This document shows positions 1 to 7,864 of a stretch of 41,676 nt of DNA, piece by piece (positions within the stretch are counted from its first letter, which is position 1; each line of letters starts with the position of its first letter). The notes beneath the pieces are model-generated. The model had not been told where the DNA came from and ran no database searches. It saw only the letters and a program-made list of their open reading frames with translations. Both the position numbers and the translations under genes were made by a program. The stretch comes from JBEBGV01 sp040081265 (lineage in GTDB: Bacteria; Acidobacteriota; Vicinamibacteria; Vicinamibacterales; UBA2999), in assembly GCA_040081265.1 (NCBI GenBank), contig JBEBGV010000041.1:1-41676 (forward strand). Direction: 5' to 3'.

Positions 1-744
1 CACGACGGACGGTTGGTGCTCTTCACGGAGGGTGGGCAGGGCGGCGGGCCGGGGATGGCCGTATACCTTCGCGGAACCGACGGCTCCCAGGCGGTTCGTC
101 TTGGCAAGGGCCGGGCGATGGCGCTCTCGCCGGACACACGGTGGGCCATTGGCCTCTCTGCAGATGAACTATCTCCCTATCTGGAACTGCTGCCGACCGC
201 TGTCGGCGAGCCGCGGCGACTCCCTGGCAGTGACGTCGTCTACACCGGTGCGGCGTGGCTTCCTGATGGCAAGCGGATCGTTGTCTCGGCGGTCGAGCCC
301 GGTCATCGGGCGCGGCTGTATCTGCAGGACCTGGAACAGGGCCCGCCGACGCCACTCACACCCGAAGGCGTGACGTCCTGGGCCGTCTCGCCTGACGGCT
401 CGACGATCGCCGCGCGCGGACCCACTCCCACGATCCGGCTTTACCCCGTCGACGGCATGGCATCTCGCGAGCTGGCCGGAGTGACGGGGCGCGAGGTGCC
501 GATCGGCTGGATCGGCGACGGCGTGCTCGTCACACGGCCGGACGACCCCGAGGCTCCGCGCGGAGAGATCTACAAGGTGGATATCCGGACTGGCCGTCAG
601 GAATCCTGGAAGAACATCCTGCCGCGCGATCCCGCGGGCGTCATGATTCTGGTGTCGTTTCGGGTGACACCGGACGGCCGATCCCAGGCCTACACCTGGC
701 ATCGCGCGCTCAGCAACCTTTACGTCGCGGAGGGGCTGGAGTGA
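1..744 (+). CDS. C-terminal part of a PD40/WD40-like beta-propeller protein, probably a Ser/Thr protein kinase tail (partial)
   Basis: The frame is open from the first base, so the N-terminus lies off the window. The visible ~247 residues hold repeated propeller blades of the TolB/PD40 type, with recurring 'LPDGKRIVVSA', 'VSPDGSTIAARG' and 'VTPDGRSQAYTW' motifs. Acidobacterial transmembrane serine/threonine kinases commonly end in such a propeller, and the terminal 'LSNLYVAEGLE' resembles the usual end of that family (recall, not a search). No kinase motif is inside the window, so kinase identity is inferred. The propeller would be extracytoplasmic and could sense ligands or proteins. The stop at 742-744 is followed by the convergent tspO. 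Confidence 0.75.
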   Translation, partial: HDGRLVLFTEGGQGGGPGMAVYLRGTDGSQAVRLGKGRAMALSPDTRWAIGLSADELSPYLELLPTAVGEPRRLPGSDVVYTGAAWLPDGKRIVVSAVEPGHRARLYLQDLEQGPPTPLTPEGVTSWAVSPDGSTIAARGPTPTIRLYPVDGMASRELAGVTGREVPIGWIGDGVLVTRPDDPEAPRGEIYKVDIRTGRQESWKNILPRDPAGVMILVSFRVTPDGRSQAYTWHRALSNLYVAEGLE

Positions 745-750
745 TCTAGC

Positions 751-772
751 CGGCGGCCCGATTCTCGCCGCC
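751..772. terminator. Short GC hairpin between convergent genes
   Basis: GGCGGC (752-757) can pair with GCCGCC (767-772) in the 39-base gap between the propeller gene and tspO. There is no T-run, so a terminator role is only suggested by the tail-to-tail position. Confidence 0.3.
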
Positions 773-783
773 CCGGTTCTCTG

Positions 784-1314
784 CTAGTTCAGCCGCGCAA
801 TCATCAGGTTCAGAAACGTCGCGAAGCTCACCCACGCCAGATAGGGGACGAGCAACCATGCTGCGCGTCTGTCTACCTTGGCGAAGCGGTTGATGGTCAG
901 AACGACCAGAAGCCACAGCACGGCGATGTCGGCCAGCGCGAGATCCACCTGATGCGCGGTGAAGAAAATGAAAGACCACGCGAAGTTCACAGCCAGCTGG
1001 AGGCCGAAGAACACCAGCGCAACTTGTGGTTCCTTCCAGTAGCGGCGTTGCCAGACCAGCGAGGCGGCGAGTCCCATCAGGGCGTACAACACGGTCCACA
1101 CCGGAGCAAACACCCACCCCGGCGGGTTGAATGCGGGCTTGCGCAGGCTCATGTACCACGGGTCGCTGCCGCCACTGGTCAGAAGGCCGACGAGCATTCC
1201 GCCGGCCACGCACGCGGCGACCCAGGCTAGCGTCGCGCCGCGAGACGCGGTCGAGCTGGTGTGAACGGGGGAACCTTCCGCGTCAGGACGATCGAGCCAG
1301 ACCGACGTAGCCAT
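784..1314 (-). CDS. tspO: TspO/MBR family tryptophan-rich sensory protein
   Basis: A 176-residue membrane protein with five hydrophobic segments. The hallmark stretch 'KPAFNPPGWVFAPVWTVLY' (about residues 58-76) and the downstream 'QLAVNFAWSFIFF' are typical of TspO, which binds tetrapyrroles such as protoporphyrin IX and, in some bacteria, influences porphyrin breakdown and stress responses. The N-terminus carries about 25 extra polar residues before the first membrane segment, so a later start is possible. The gene is convergent with the propeller gene and divergent from the secreted-protein gene at 1384. No obvious Shine-Dalgarno precedes the ATG. Confidence 0.9.
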   Translation of the reverse strand: MATSVWLDRPDAEGSPVHTSSTASRGATLAWVAACVAGGMLVGLLTSGGSDPWYMSLRKPAFNPPGWVFAPVWTVLYALMGLAASLVWQRRYWKEPQVALVFFGLQLAVNFAWSFIFFTAHQVDLALADIAVLWLLVVLTINRFAKVDRRAAWLLVPYLAWVSFATFLNLMIARLN

Positions 1315-1383
1315 AACTCACTCAATTTCACACGGCGTGCCACGCCCTGGTCCAGCAAATTGGTAATCTGTGGTCATTCGCGT

Positions 1384-1863
1384 ATGAACAATCCACTGTG
1401 CAGGGCGATTTTGATGGCCATCTGGGTGGCACTTCCTTCCACAGCCACGGCTCAGATTCCCGAGCAATGGCTGGGCACCTGGCACCTGAATGTGGCTCAG
1501 TCAACCTTCAACCAGTTCCCACCGCCGTACAAGCGCGGCACCTGGAAGGTCCAGAAGGGGTCCGACGATCAGGTGGTCATGATCTACGACCAGGTCGGGG
1601 TGCGTGGTGGTGTCACGCACATGGAGTGGAAAGGGCGCTTTGACGGCACCGACCACCGCCTCCAGGGACCAGATGCGGTCGTCACCTACGCCTACACCCA
1701 GGTCGACCCACAGACGTTGACCCTGCTCGTCAAGGTTGACGGCCGAGCTGCGGCGACCGCCCGGGTCGTGCTGGCACCCAATGGTGTCGTGACCGCCACC
1801 GCCGACAACCTCACGCCGCGCGGCACGGTCACGACGGTCACCGTGTACGAACGACGACAATGA
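1384..1863 (+). CDS. Small secreted protein of unknown function
   Basis: A 159-residue protein starting at the ATG at 1384; the in-frame upstream extension looks non-coding. An N-terminal signal peptide (to about residue 23, cleavage after 'TATAQ') is followed by a compact domain rich in beta-strand-like alternation, beginning 'IPEQWLGTWHLNVAQSTF', resembling small acidobacterial secreted beta-barrel or lipocalin-like proteins that begin with a 'GTWxLNxxxS' motif. Its TGA overlaps the ATG of the NHL gene by four bases (ATGA), so the two are almost certainly translationally coupled and act in the same place. The ligand is unknown. Confidence 0.7.
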   Translation: MNNPLCRAILMAIWVALPSTATAQIPEQWLGTWHLNVAQSTFNQFPPPYKRGTWKVQKGSDDQVVMIYDQVGVRGGVTHMEWKGRFDGTDHRLQGPDAVVTYAYTQVDPQTLTLLVKVDGRAAATARVVLAPNGVVTATADNLTPRGTVTTVTVYERRQ

Positions 1864-2996
1864 TACGGACCGCTCGTGTCCTTGGCCTGTTAGCGTGCGT
1901 GATGCTGCTGTCCCCGTCTGTGCGTCTCCGAGGGCAGTCGCCGGCAGCGCCGACCAACAACCTGCCCAATCCCTATCAGACCATTGAGCACCACTTCGCA
2001 CTGCCTGCAGGGCGCACGTGGGGGTCAACGAGCGCCGTAGAAATCGACAGAGACGGCAGGAGCATCTGGGTCGCCGAGCGATGTGGCGTCAACGCCTGCC
2101 TCGACCGGGCAACGGGACAGATGTCACCCCTGCCCTCCATCCTGAAGTTCGACGAGTCAGGCAAGCTCGTCGCGAGCTTCGGCCAGGGACTGCTGATATT
2201 TCCGCACGGCATCCACGTCGACCGCGATGGCAACGTCTGGGTCACAGACGGCCAGGACGATGCACCTGTGCCGGCACTTGCGGCTGGCGCCGCAGCACAG
2301 GCCTCGGCGGCTGGACAGCCTAATCCCGCAGCCACGCGGATGGGACCCCTGCCGGGTACCACGCGGGGGCATCAGGTGTACAAGTTCAGCCCGCAGGGAA
2401 GACTGTTGCTGACGCTGGGCAAGGCCGGAGGAGCGGTCGATCCCGACTACTTCTACCAGCCCAACGACGTGCTCGTCGCGCCGAGCGGTGAGATTTTCGT
2501 GTCCGAGGGCCACGGCGGCGGCAACGCCCGCATCCTGAGGTTCTCGAAGGACGGACGATTCCTCAAGGCGTTTGGGAAAAAGGGGTCCGGCGCCGGGGAG
2601 ATGGAACAGCCGCACGCGCTCGCGATGGACTCGCGCGGACGCCTCTTCGTGGGCGACCGCTCGAACAACCGCATCCTCATCTACACGCAGGACGGCGTAC
2701 TGCTCGACACCTGGACCCAGTTCAGTCGCCCGAGCGGAATCTATATCGATCGCAACGACGTGATCTACGTGGCGGACTCCGAGTCGGAATCGGTGTCACG
2801 CAACCACGATGGCTGGAAGCGGGGGATCCGCGTCGGGAGTGCCAGAGACGGCGTGGTGCAGTACTTCATCCCGGATCCGGTGGGCACGTCCACAGGCACC
2901 AGCGCGGCTGAAGGCGTCGCCGCCGATCGCGCCGGCAACATCTACGGCGCCGAGGTCGGCCCCCGCGCCGTGAAGAAATACGTCAGGAAGAACTAG
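1860..2996 (+). CDS. Secreted NHL-repeat beta-propeller protein (peptidyl-alpha-hydroxyglycine lyase-like fold)
   Basis: A 378-residue protein with a signal peptide (cleavage near residue 25) and NHL-type blades: 'FPHGIHVDRDGNVWVTDG', 'QPNDVLVAPSGEIFVSEG', 'QPHALAMDSRGRLFVGDR' and 'RPSGIYIDRNDVIYVADS'. The order and spacing resemble the lyase domain of peptidylglycine amidating enzymes, a fold widespread in acidobacterial secreted proteins; catalysis here is unproven. A low-complexity Ala/Pro/Gln insert sits at about residues 139-160 between two blades. The start overlaps the preceding secreted-protein stop, forming a two-gene export operon. Confidence 0.8.
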   Translation: MIRTARVLGLLACVMLLSPSVRLRGQSPAAPTNNLPNPYQTIEHHFALPAGRTWGSTSAVEIDRDGRSIWVAERCGVNACLDRATGQMSPLPSILKFDESGKLVASFGQGLLIFPHGIHVDRDGNVWVTDGQDDAPVPALAAGAAAQASAAGQPNPAATRMGPLPGTTRGHQVYKFSPQGRLLLTLGKAGGAVDPDYFYQPNDVLVAPSGEIFVSEGHGGGNARILRFSKDGRFLKAFGKKGSGAGEMEQPHALAMDSRGRLFVGDRSNNRILIYTQDGVLLDTWTQFSRPSGIYIDRNDVIYVADSESESVSRNHDGWKRGIRVGSARDGVVQYFIPDPVGTSTGTSAAEGVAADRAGNIYGAEVGPRAVKKYVRKN

Positions 2997-2999
2997 CGC

Positions 3000-4280
3000 T
3001 CACTCCGGCGGACGAATCCAGCGGAATGGGCTGTTCAGAAGCGGGAACGTATCGAGGCCCACCTGCTCCATGTCCAGCCGGACGGCGTGTCCGTCGAATG
3101 TGCCCTCGAGCACGAGCTGATCGGCCGCCGGGCGCTGAAAAGTAAACGTTGCCCGCCACGTCTGGCTGTTGAACTTGCTGAACGTGATCGTGCCCCGGTC
3201 GGTGTCGATGAGCACGTCGTAGCGCGTCAGCGAATCGTCTGTCCGCTGGAATGCCATCCGATTCGGGAAGTCGAAAATCGCACGCCGCCACCGCAGGTCG
3301 TAGTCGTTGAAGACGGGCTCCCGGAACTCTCCGTCGATCGACATGCGCTCGATGTCCCAGATGCCATAGAGCGCCGACTTCGGGTGGGCCGGGCCTTCGG
3401 GCGCATCGTACTGGCGCGCCTCGAGAAACGTGTAGTTGCCAAGGAGATAGGCGCCAGCCAGCAACTGAACGATCAGCGCCACACGATTCGCGTCTGCGCT
3501 CCGGAACAGGGGCACGCGCGTCGGCGCCGGGGCCGACCGGTCCAGCACCAGCACATTCAGAAGCCGCCTCCAGTCTGGCGCCAGCAGGAACAGCGCCATG
3601 ACGATGTAGTGGAAGGAAATCTGTTTGAGCCCGAAGTCGTACGACATGTTCAGCGCAAACACCTGAATCATGTCCATCATCGCGATCAGCGCTCCAAGCG
3701 GCGTGGTGCGTGGAATCACCAGCAGCACCGCAGCAACGACCTCCGCGACGCCCGAGAACAGCTGATAGAGCGGGGACGATCCGATGAAGACCCAGAGCAG
3801 CGTCGACAGGGGCATCGCACCGATCGGCTGCACCAGCGTCGTCAGCGCGGGTGGCATGAACTGGATGGGGATGACCTTTGCCATCCCGTAATAGAACATC
3901 TGCGCGGCCAGCGCGAACCGGATGAAGAGAAAGAACCACTTGTGAACCGTCGCGTACTCAACGCGCCGGCGCCCGACCCATGACCAGACCACCGTCACGA
4001 ACATGGACAACACGAGCAGCCAGGCCGTCTGCACCCACCAGAAGAGCGTGTCGGCGCTGTTGCCGCGCTCGAACGCCGCCTCGACGCCGAAAAATGTCCG
4101 GGACACCCAGTAGGTGATGTCGGCCATGGGCCACAGCGGACCCAGGGAGGGCACGAAGTACCCGGGAAACTGAAACAACCCGCCGACAACCTGTGTCGCC
4201 AACGACCAGAGCGTGAGGTAGACGAAGAAGAACCTGAAGGCGACCCGCGTCGCCGGACTCCACTGAGCAGCCGGGTCCAT
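3000..4280 (-). CDS. DoxX-like multi-pass membrane protein with a C-terminal soluble domain
   Basis: About 426 residues from the ATG at 4280, chosen because it avoids overlapping the next gene; an in-frame start at 4361 would add 27 poor residues. The first ~280 residues contain roughly seven hydrophobic segments with 'FIRFALAAQMFYYGMAKVIP' and 'LYQLFSGVAEVVAAVLLVIP', typical of DoxX/HTTM-like proteins. The last ~130 residues form a soluble domain beginning 'GIWDIERMSIDGEFREP'. This two-part layout recurs in Bacteroidetes and Acidobacteria without a firm function. It converges on the NHL gene with three bases between stops. Confidence 0.7.
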   Translation of the reverse strand: MDPAAQWSPATRVAFRFFFVYLTLWSLATQVVGGLFQFPGYFVPSLGPLWPMADITYWVSRTFFGVEAAFERGNSADTLFWWVQTAWLLVLSMFVTVVWSWVGRRRVEYATVHKWFFLFIRFALAAQMFYYGMAKVIPIQFMPPALTTLVQPIGAMPLSTLLWVFIGSSPLYQLFSGVAEVVAAVLLVIPRTTPLGALIAMMDMIQVFALNMSYDFGLKQISFHYIVMALFLLAPDWRRLLNVLVLDRSAPAPTRVPLFRSADANRVALIVQLLAGAYLLGNYTFLEARQYDAPEGPAHPKSALYGIWDIERMSIDGEFREPVFNDYDLRWRRAIFDFPNRMAFQRTDDSLTRYDVLIDTDRGTITFSKFNSQTWRATFTFQRPAADQLVLEGTFDGHAVRLDMEQVGLDTFPLLNSPFRWIRPPE

Positions 4281-4296
4281 ATCGGCCGGCAGCGTA

Positions 4297-4899
4297 CTAC
4301 GACTGTACAAGGCGTGTGTAGTCGTCAGGCGTGTCGACATCGACCAGGCAGCCCCGGTCATCGACCTCGACGCTCCTGGCTTGGTCGCCGTAGTGAAGAA
4401 CTACCGCGCGCGCACCCCGGTCGAGCGGTGTCGCCCGCAGGATCGGGAACGTCACGCGATCAAAGATGACGGGGTGACCATGTGCGCGCCCAACGCGCGG
4501 TCGAACGACAGGCGCAGACGAGGCGGACCAGACATCGACCAGGTGCCGGACCGTGTCGGCCGAGATCATCGGCACATCAACGAGGGTGACGAGGAGTCCG
4601 CGGGTGTCGGGCTCGACAGCGGCATCCATGCCGGTCAGCAGCGACGACAGCTGTCCCCGCGACGGATCAGGATTTCTTGCCCATCGCACCGCGGGCGAGG
4701 CCGTGGCCTCCGATCCACACGCCTGCATCGTCGCCTCGTGGTGCGTACCGGTCACGATCGTGATGCGGTCCAGCCCGGCGGCCCGTAACGTGTGGATGAT
4801 CCGGACGATGAAGGGCTGGCCATCAGCGGTCAGCAGCGCCGCCTTGGGGGAACCCATCCGCGTCGAGCCGCCAGCAGCCAGGACGAGGGCCTCGAGCAT
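4297..4899 (-). CDS. MobA/MocA-like NTP transferase (molybdenum cofactor cytidylyltransferase family)
   Basis: A 200-residue single-domain nucleotidyltransferase. The N-terminal nucleotide-binding signature 'LVLAAGGSTRMGSPKAAL' (residues 5-22), the 'LVTLVDVPMIS' metal-binding Asp motif (about 103-113) and 'GRAHGHPVIFDR' match the MocA/MobA-like group that attaches CMP or GMP to molybdopterin; some members act on other substrates. moaE and moaD lie 14 kb away, so a molybdenum cofactor role is plausible. The start codon is 17 bases upstream of the DoxX-like gene start region, consistent with co-transcription leftward. Confidence 0.8.
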   Translation of the reverse strand: MLEALVLAAGGSTRMGSPKAALLTADGQPFIVRIIHTLRAAGLDRITIVTGTHHEATMQACGSEATASPAVRWARNPDPSRGQLSSLLTGMDAAVEPDTRGLLVTLVDVPMISADTVRHLVDVWSASSAPVVRPRVGRAHGHPVIFDRVTFPILRATPLDRGARAVVLHYGDQARSVEVDDRGCLVDVDTPDDYTRLVQS

Positions 4900-4956
4900 C
4901 GGCCGATCGTAGCAAGGTTCAGAATTGCAAGGAGTTCGGGCACGCCTTGACTTTGC

Positions 4957-4965
4957 TGATACACT
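4957..4965 (+). promoter_or_regulatory. Extended -10 promoter of the cold-shock gene
   Basis: TG-A-TACACT forms an extended -10 element. Transcription would begin near 4972, giving an untranslated leader of about 130 bases before the cold-shock ATG, a length typical of cold-regulated csp mRNAs. Confidence 0.4.
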
Positions 4966-5050
4966 TTGCGAGCTTTTACGGGCTCTCGCAGAGGACCGCT
5001 GCTCTGCCAGGCTTCATGGTTCGCTTATCTTTATCGCGGTCCGAAGCAAT

Positions 5051-5073
5051 ACCTGGGGATGGTCCCAGGTTTT
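5051..5073 (+). promoter_or_regulatory. Hairpin in the cold-shock gene leader
   Basis: Perfect 7-bp stem ACCTGGG (5051-5057) / CCCAGGT (5064-5070), loop GATGGT, followed by TTT, 28 bases before the start codon. It could be an attenuator or a temperature-responsive leader element; both are inferences. Confidence 0.45.
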
Positions 5074-5100
5074 CGCGCGCGCATCGGAGGGAACAGGGCT

Positions 5101-5307
5101 ATGCCGACTGGGACAATTGCACGCCTCCTCATCGACAAGGGATTCGGATTTATCCGTGATGAGGGTGGCCTCGAACACTTCTTCCACCGCAGTTCGGTGC
5201 GTAACGCAGTGTTTGAACTGCTGCGCGAAGGGCAGCGGGTGGAGTTCACCGTGGAGGAATCTGCCAAGGGCCCGCGGGCTGGCGAGGTCCGACTCCTCGA
5301 AGGCTAG
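5101..5307 (+). CDS. Cold-shock domain protein
   Basis: A 68-residue single-domain OB-fold protein. The RNA-binding motifs are visible: RNP1 'KGFGFI' and RNP2 'LEHFFHRS'. It should bind single-stranded RNA or DNA as a chaperone. The first aromatic cluster is reduced compared with CspA (it starts 'MPTGTIARLLIDKGFG' instead of 'GxVKWFN'), a variant often found in non-canonical Csp proteins. A clear ribosome site (GGAGGG at about 5086-5091) fixes the start at 5101 although the frame is open further upstream. It converges on the ABC-like gene with seven bases between stops. Confidence 0.85.
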   Translation: MPTGTIARLLIDKGFGFIRDEGGLEHFFHRSSVRNAVFELLREGQRVEFTVEESAKGPRAGEVRLLEG

Positions 5308-5314
5308 ATCGCGC

Positions 5315-6031
5315 TCACGACAGCCAGCGTCGCCAGAGCGACGCTGGGGTCAGATCCCCGGTGGCAGGATTGTGGATGAGTGTTGAACGCGCCACCATTC
5401 TTGCGAACGATCGGTTGGCGGTAATCACTACTGCGGCCATGCGGCGGCCGGCGATGACCCTGGCAATGTCTTCGCCGAACGCCTCAACCTGATCTTCCCC
5501 GACCAGTGCATTGGGATGTTCGGCGAGCAGCACGGCGGGATCTGACGCCACTGCCCGCGCCAGGCGGAGCTTTGCACGCAACAGCGGCGAGAGCCCCCCG
5601 GTCGGGACCTTCATCATGTCCGGCGGCAGGGCCACTTCGCGCGCCAGCGCGTTGACGCGTTCCTGCAGGTCGGGCGCCAGCTCGAAGAGATCGAGCGAGA
5701 AGGGCATCGCCAGGTTCTGTTCGGTCGTCATCTCGCCGAGCAGCATCGCGCGTTCACTGAGAATCCCGACCCGCTCGAGCAAACGTACCCAGTCGTCGTT
5801 GTTCTGCACCGCAGCGGTCGACTGACCCAGCGTCATGACTTCGCCGACATCAGGCAACGTCGCGGCCGAGACGAGGTTCACGAACGCTTCGGCCGGCTCG
5901 CGATCCATGCCGAGGATCGCCACCGTCTCTCCTGCCCGCACGTCCAGCGATCGCACCCGGAGCGGCCTCAGTCCGTGGTAGTTCCGCTCGACACCGCGCA
6001 ACGAAACGAGAAGTTCGGCCGGATCAGGCAT
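5315..6031 (-). CDS. ABC-ATPase-fold protein with lost catalytic motifs (pseudo-ATPase)
   Basis: A 238-residue protein whose ATG (6031) overlaps the upstream PHP gene's stop by eight bases. Overall layout follows an ABC nucleotide-binding domain: 'VRAGETVAILGMD' where Walker A should be, 'NLAMPFSLDLFE' after the Q-loop region, 'GGLSPLLRAKLRLARAVASD' at the signature and 'PAVLLAEHPNAL' at Walker B. The Walker A Gly-Lys-Ser/Thr is absent ('GMDREPAEA'), the Walker B Asp is Ala, and the H-loop His is missing ('VITANRSFA'). ATP hydrolysis is therefore unlikely. A scaffold or regulatory role in a transport complex is possible; no permease is adjacent. Confidence 0.65.
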   Translation of the reverse strand: MPDPAELLVSLRGVERNYHGLRPLRVRSLDVRAGETVAILGMDREPAEAFVNLVSAATLPDVGEVMTLGQSTAAVQNNDDWVRLLERVGILSERAMLLGEMTTEQNLAMPFSLDLFELAPDLQERVNALAREVALPPDMMKVPTGGLSPLLRAKLRLARAVASDPAVLLAEHPNALVGEDQVEAFGEDIARVIAGRRMAAVVITANRSFARMVARSTLIHNPATGDLTPASLWRRWLS

Positions 6032-6872
6032 GCGATCGGGCCTTGGCCTGCAGCTGGAACCACTCGGCTTCGGGCAGACAACGGCTGCCGGGCGCGCGAC
6101 GCTGCTGCGGATCGCCGTGAAAGTCGGAGCCGCCGGTCGAGAGCACGCCAGCCTCACGCGCCATGCGCGCGTAGTGCTCGACCAGTGCCTGATCGTGATC
6201 GGAGTGATGCACTTCGATGGCATCGAGGCCTGCGGCACAGAGCGCAGGAATCCTGGAGTCGATGGCGGTTTTACCCGGGTGCGCGAGCGACGCCAGCCCC
6301 CCGGCGCTGTGAATCGCCGCGATGACCGTCTCGCAACTCGGACCCTCGCGTGGCACGAACCCGGGACGTCCTTGTCCGAGCCATCGATCGAAGACATCGG
6401 ACATGGTCGCAGCGTGTCCGGCAAGGATCATCGCCCGGGCAATCTGCGGTCGCCCGATGGAACGACCGGCGTTGAGTCGTGCCTCGAGCAGAAGCGGCTC
6501 GACGTCGACGGGCATCCCCAGCGAGGCAAGCCGTTCGGCGATCGCGGTGACCCGGTCGAGGCGTTGCAGCCGCTGCTGGACCAGAAACCTCGCCAGCGAC
6601 GAATCGTCCTCGTCGATGAAATAGCCGAGGACGTGGACGTCCCTTCCGTCCTCGACCGCGGTGATCTCAATCCCGCTGATGGCCTGGATTCCGCGCTCGA
6701 CCGCCAGAGCGCGGACATCGGATGTCGCCAGTGTGGTGTCGTGGTCGGTGACGGCCATGACCCGAACGCCCGCCACCCAGACCCGATCGACCAGCTCGGA
6801 TGGGGTCAGGCGACCGTCAGAAATTGTGGTGTGGAGATGAAGGTCGACCAGCACGCCGCTAGCTGCCGGCAC
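6024..6872 (-). CDS. PHP-domain phosphoesterase (nucleoside 3',5'-bisphosphate phosphatase / RNase AM-like)
   Basis: A 282-residue PHP-fold enzyme. Metal-binding motifs are intact: 'VDLHLHTTISDG' (about 9-20), 'AVTDHDT' (about 40-46), 'GIEIT', 'LAHPGK' and the terminal 'GSDFHGD'. Closest known families are YciV/RNase AM-type enzymes that remove phosphate from 3',5'-bisphosphorylated nucleotides and trim RNA 5' ends. The start overlaps the end of the Fur-rubrerythrin gene by 14 bases and its own stop overlaps the ABC-like gene, so three proteins are translated from one leftward message. The exact substrate is inferred from family. Confidence 0.85.
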   Translation of the reverse strand: MPAASGVLVDLHLHTTISDGRLTPSELVDRVWVAGVRVMAVTDHDTTLATSDVRALAVERGIQAISGIEITAVEDGRDVHVLGYFIDEDDSSLARFLVQQRLQRLDRVTAIAERLASLGMPVDVEPLLLEARLNAGRSIGRPQIARAMILAGHAATMSDVFDRWLGQGRPGFVPREGPSCETVIAAIHSAGGLASLAHPGKTAIDSRIPALCAAGLDAIEVHHSDHDQALVEHYARMAREAGVLSTGGSDFHGDPQQRRAPGSRCLPEAEWFQLQAKARSHA

Positions 6873-7836
6873 CAGCGCGATCGAGTGCCGGACGACGACG
6901 AACGCGTCGACCCTGACGCTTCACGAGCGCGCGGTACTCGCGCACCAGCAGGTCGAGGTGCTCGCGTTCCTCATCGGCGAACTCCAGGAATATCTGCTTG
7001 CCCTCAGAGTCCTCGAAGCGTTCGCCGTATTTCTTGAAGAACCGGTGGGAGCCACGCTCGCAGCGGATGCCGATCATCAGCGCCTGCTGGTCGTCGACGC
7101 CCTTTTGCAGACGCTCGGTCCCCTCAGCAAACATGCCGGCGGCGGCTCCCTTGAAGTACAGGAAAGTCGGCCGAGCCTCGAGGTGCGGATCGCGCAGGAG
7201 AAGGTCCGAATACCGCTGTTCGAGACGACCGAGGTGCGCCCGTTCTTCCTGAGCCATGTCTTCGAAAATCTTGCGACCGCGGGCATCGCGGGTAATCTTC
7301 GCGGCTCGGGCATAGAATTCGGCGCCGCTGCGCTCAGTGGCGATGGCAATGCGGAGCGCGTCGCGCGCAAAAACCATGTCGGAGTGACCGTGCTCGGCGG
7401 TGGCGTCACGACCGGTGCGGCAGGCCTCACACGTCCCGTAGATCTGGACGACGCTGTGACCGACCGTGAAGCCACGGGCGCCGGCGACCTCGTCGATGCT
7501 GCTCTCGATGTCTGAGCTGAGAAACTCGAACGACTCCTGACAGCCTTTGCAGATCAGGTGAAAGTGGCGGGGCTGGCGGTAGGACGGTTCGAAGCGGAAC
7601 CGCCCCTCACCAAAGTCGACCTTCCGGGCAATGCCGGCATCGACCATCCACTGGAGGGTGCGGTAGACCGTTGCGCGACTGATGCGATGGTCCTGCTGGC
7701 GAATGCGATCGACGAGATCGTCAGCGCTGAGGTGTCCATCCTGACGGAGGAACACCCCGACGATCTGTTCGCGTTTGCTCGAGCGCTTGCCCCCGGCCGG
7801 CTTCAGCCGTGTGAGGTCGGGAAAGCTCGTGATCAC
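6859..7836 (-). CDS. Fur-family regulator fused to a rubrerythrin/ferritin-like domain
   Basis: A 325-residue two-domain protein from a GTG start. Residues 18-140 are Fur-like: a winged helix with 'RISRATVYRTLQWMVDAGIARKV', the metal-binding 'HFHLIC' region (H91, H93) and a structural zinc site with C96-x2-C99 and C136-x2-C139. Residues 155-305 form a four-helix diiron carboxylate domain: E168, EExxH at 197-201, E260 and EExxH at 289-293. The family knowledge suggests metal- or peroxide-responsive repression joined to a diiron peroxidase or iron-binding module. It sits 28 bases downstream of the Fe-S carrier gene, so iron or oxidative stress control is likely. A basic C-terminal tail ends the protein. 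Confidence 0.85.
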   Translation of the reverse strand: MITSFPDLTRLKPAGGKRSSKREQIVGVFLRQDGHLSADDLVDRIRQQDHRISRATVYRTLQWMVDAGIARKVDFGEGRFRFEPSYRQPRHFHLICKGCQESFEFLSSDIESSIDEVAGARGFTVGHSVVQIYGTCEACRTGRDATAEHGHSDMVFARDALRIAIATERSGAEFYARAAKITRDARGRKIFEDMAQEERAHLGRLEQRYSDLLLRDPHLEARPTFLYFKGAAAGMFAEGTERLQKGVDDQQALMIGIRCERGSHRFFKKYGERFEDSEGKQIFLEFADEEREHLDLLVREYRALVKRQGRRVRRRPALDRAGAGS

Positions 7837-7864
7837 AGTTCGATCGCTTTCCGGGAGCGCGCGC

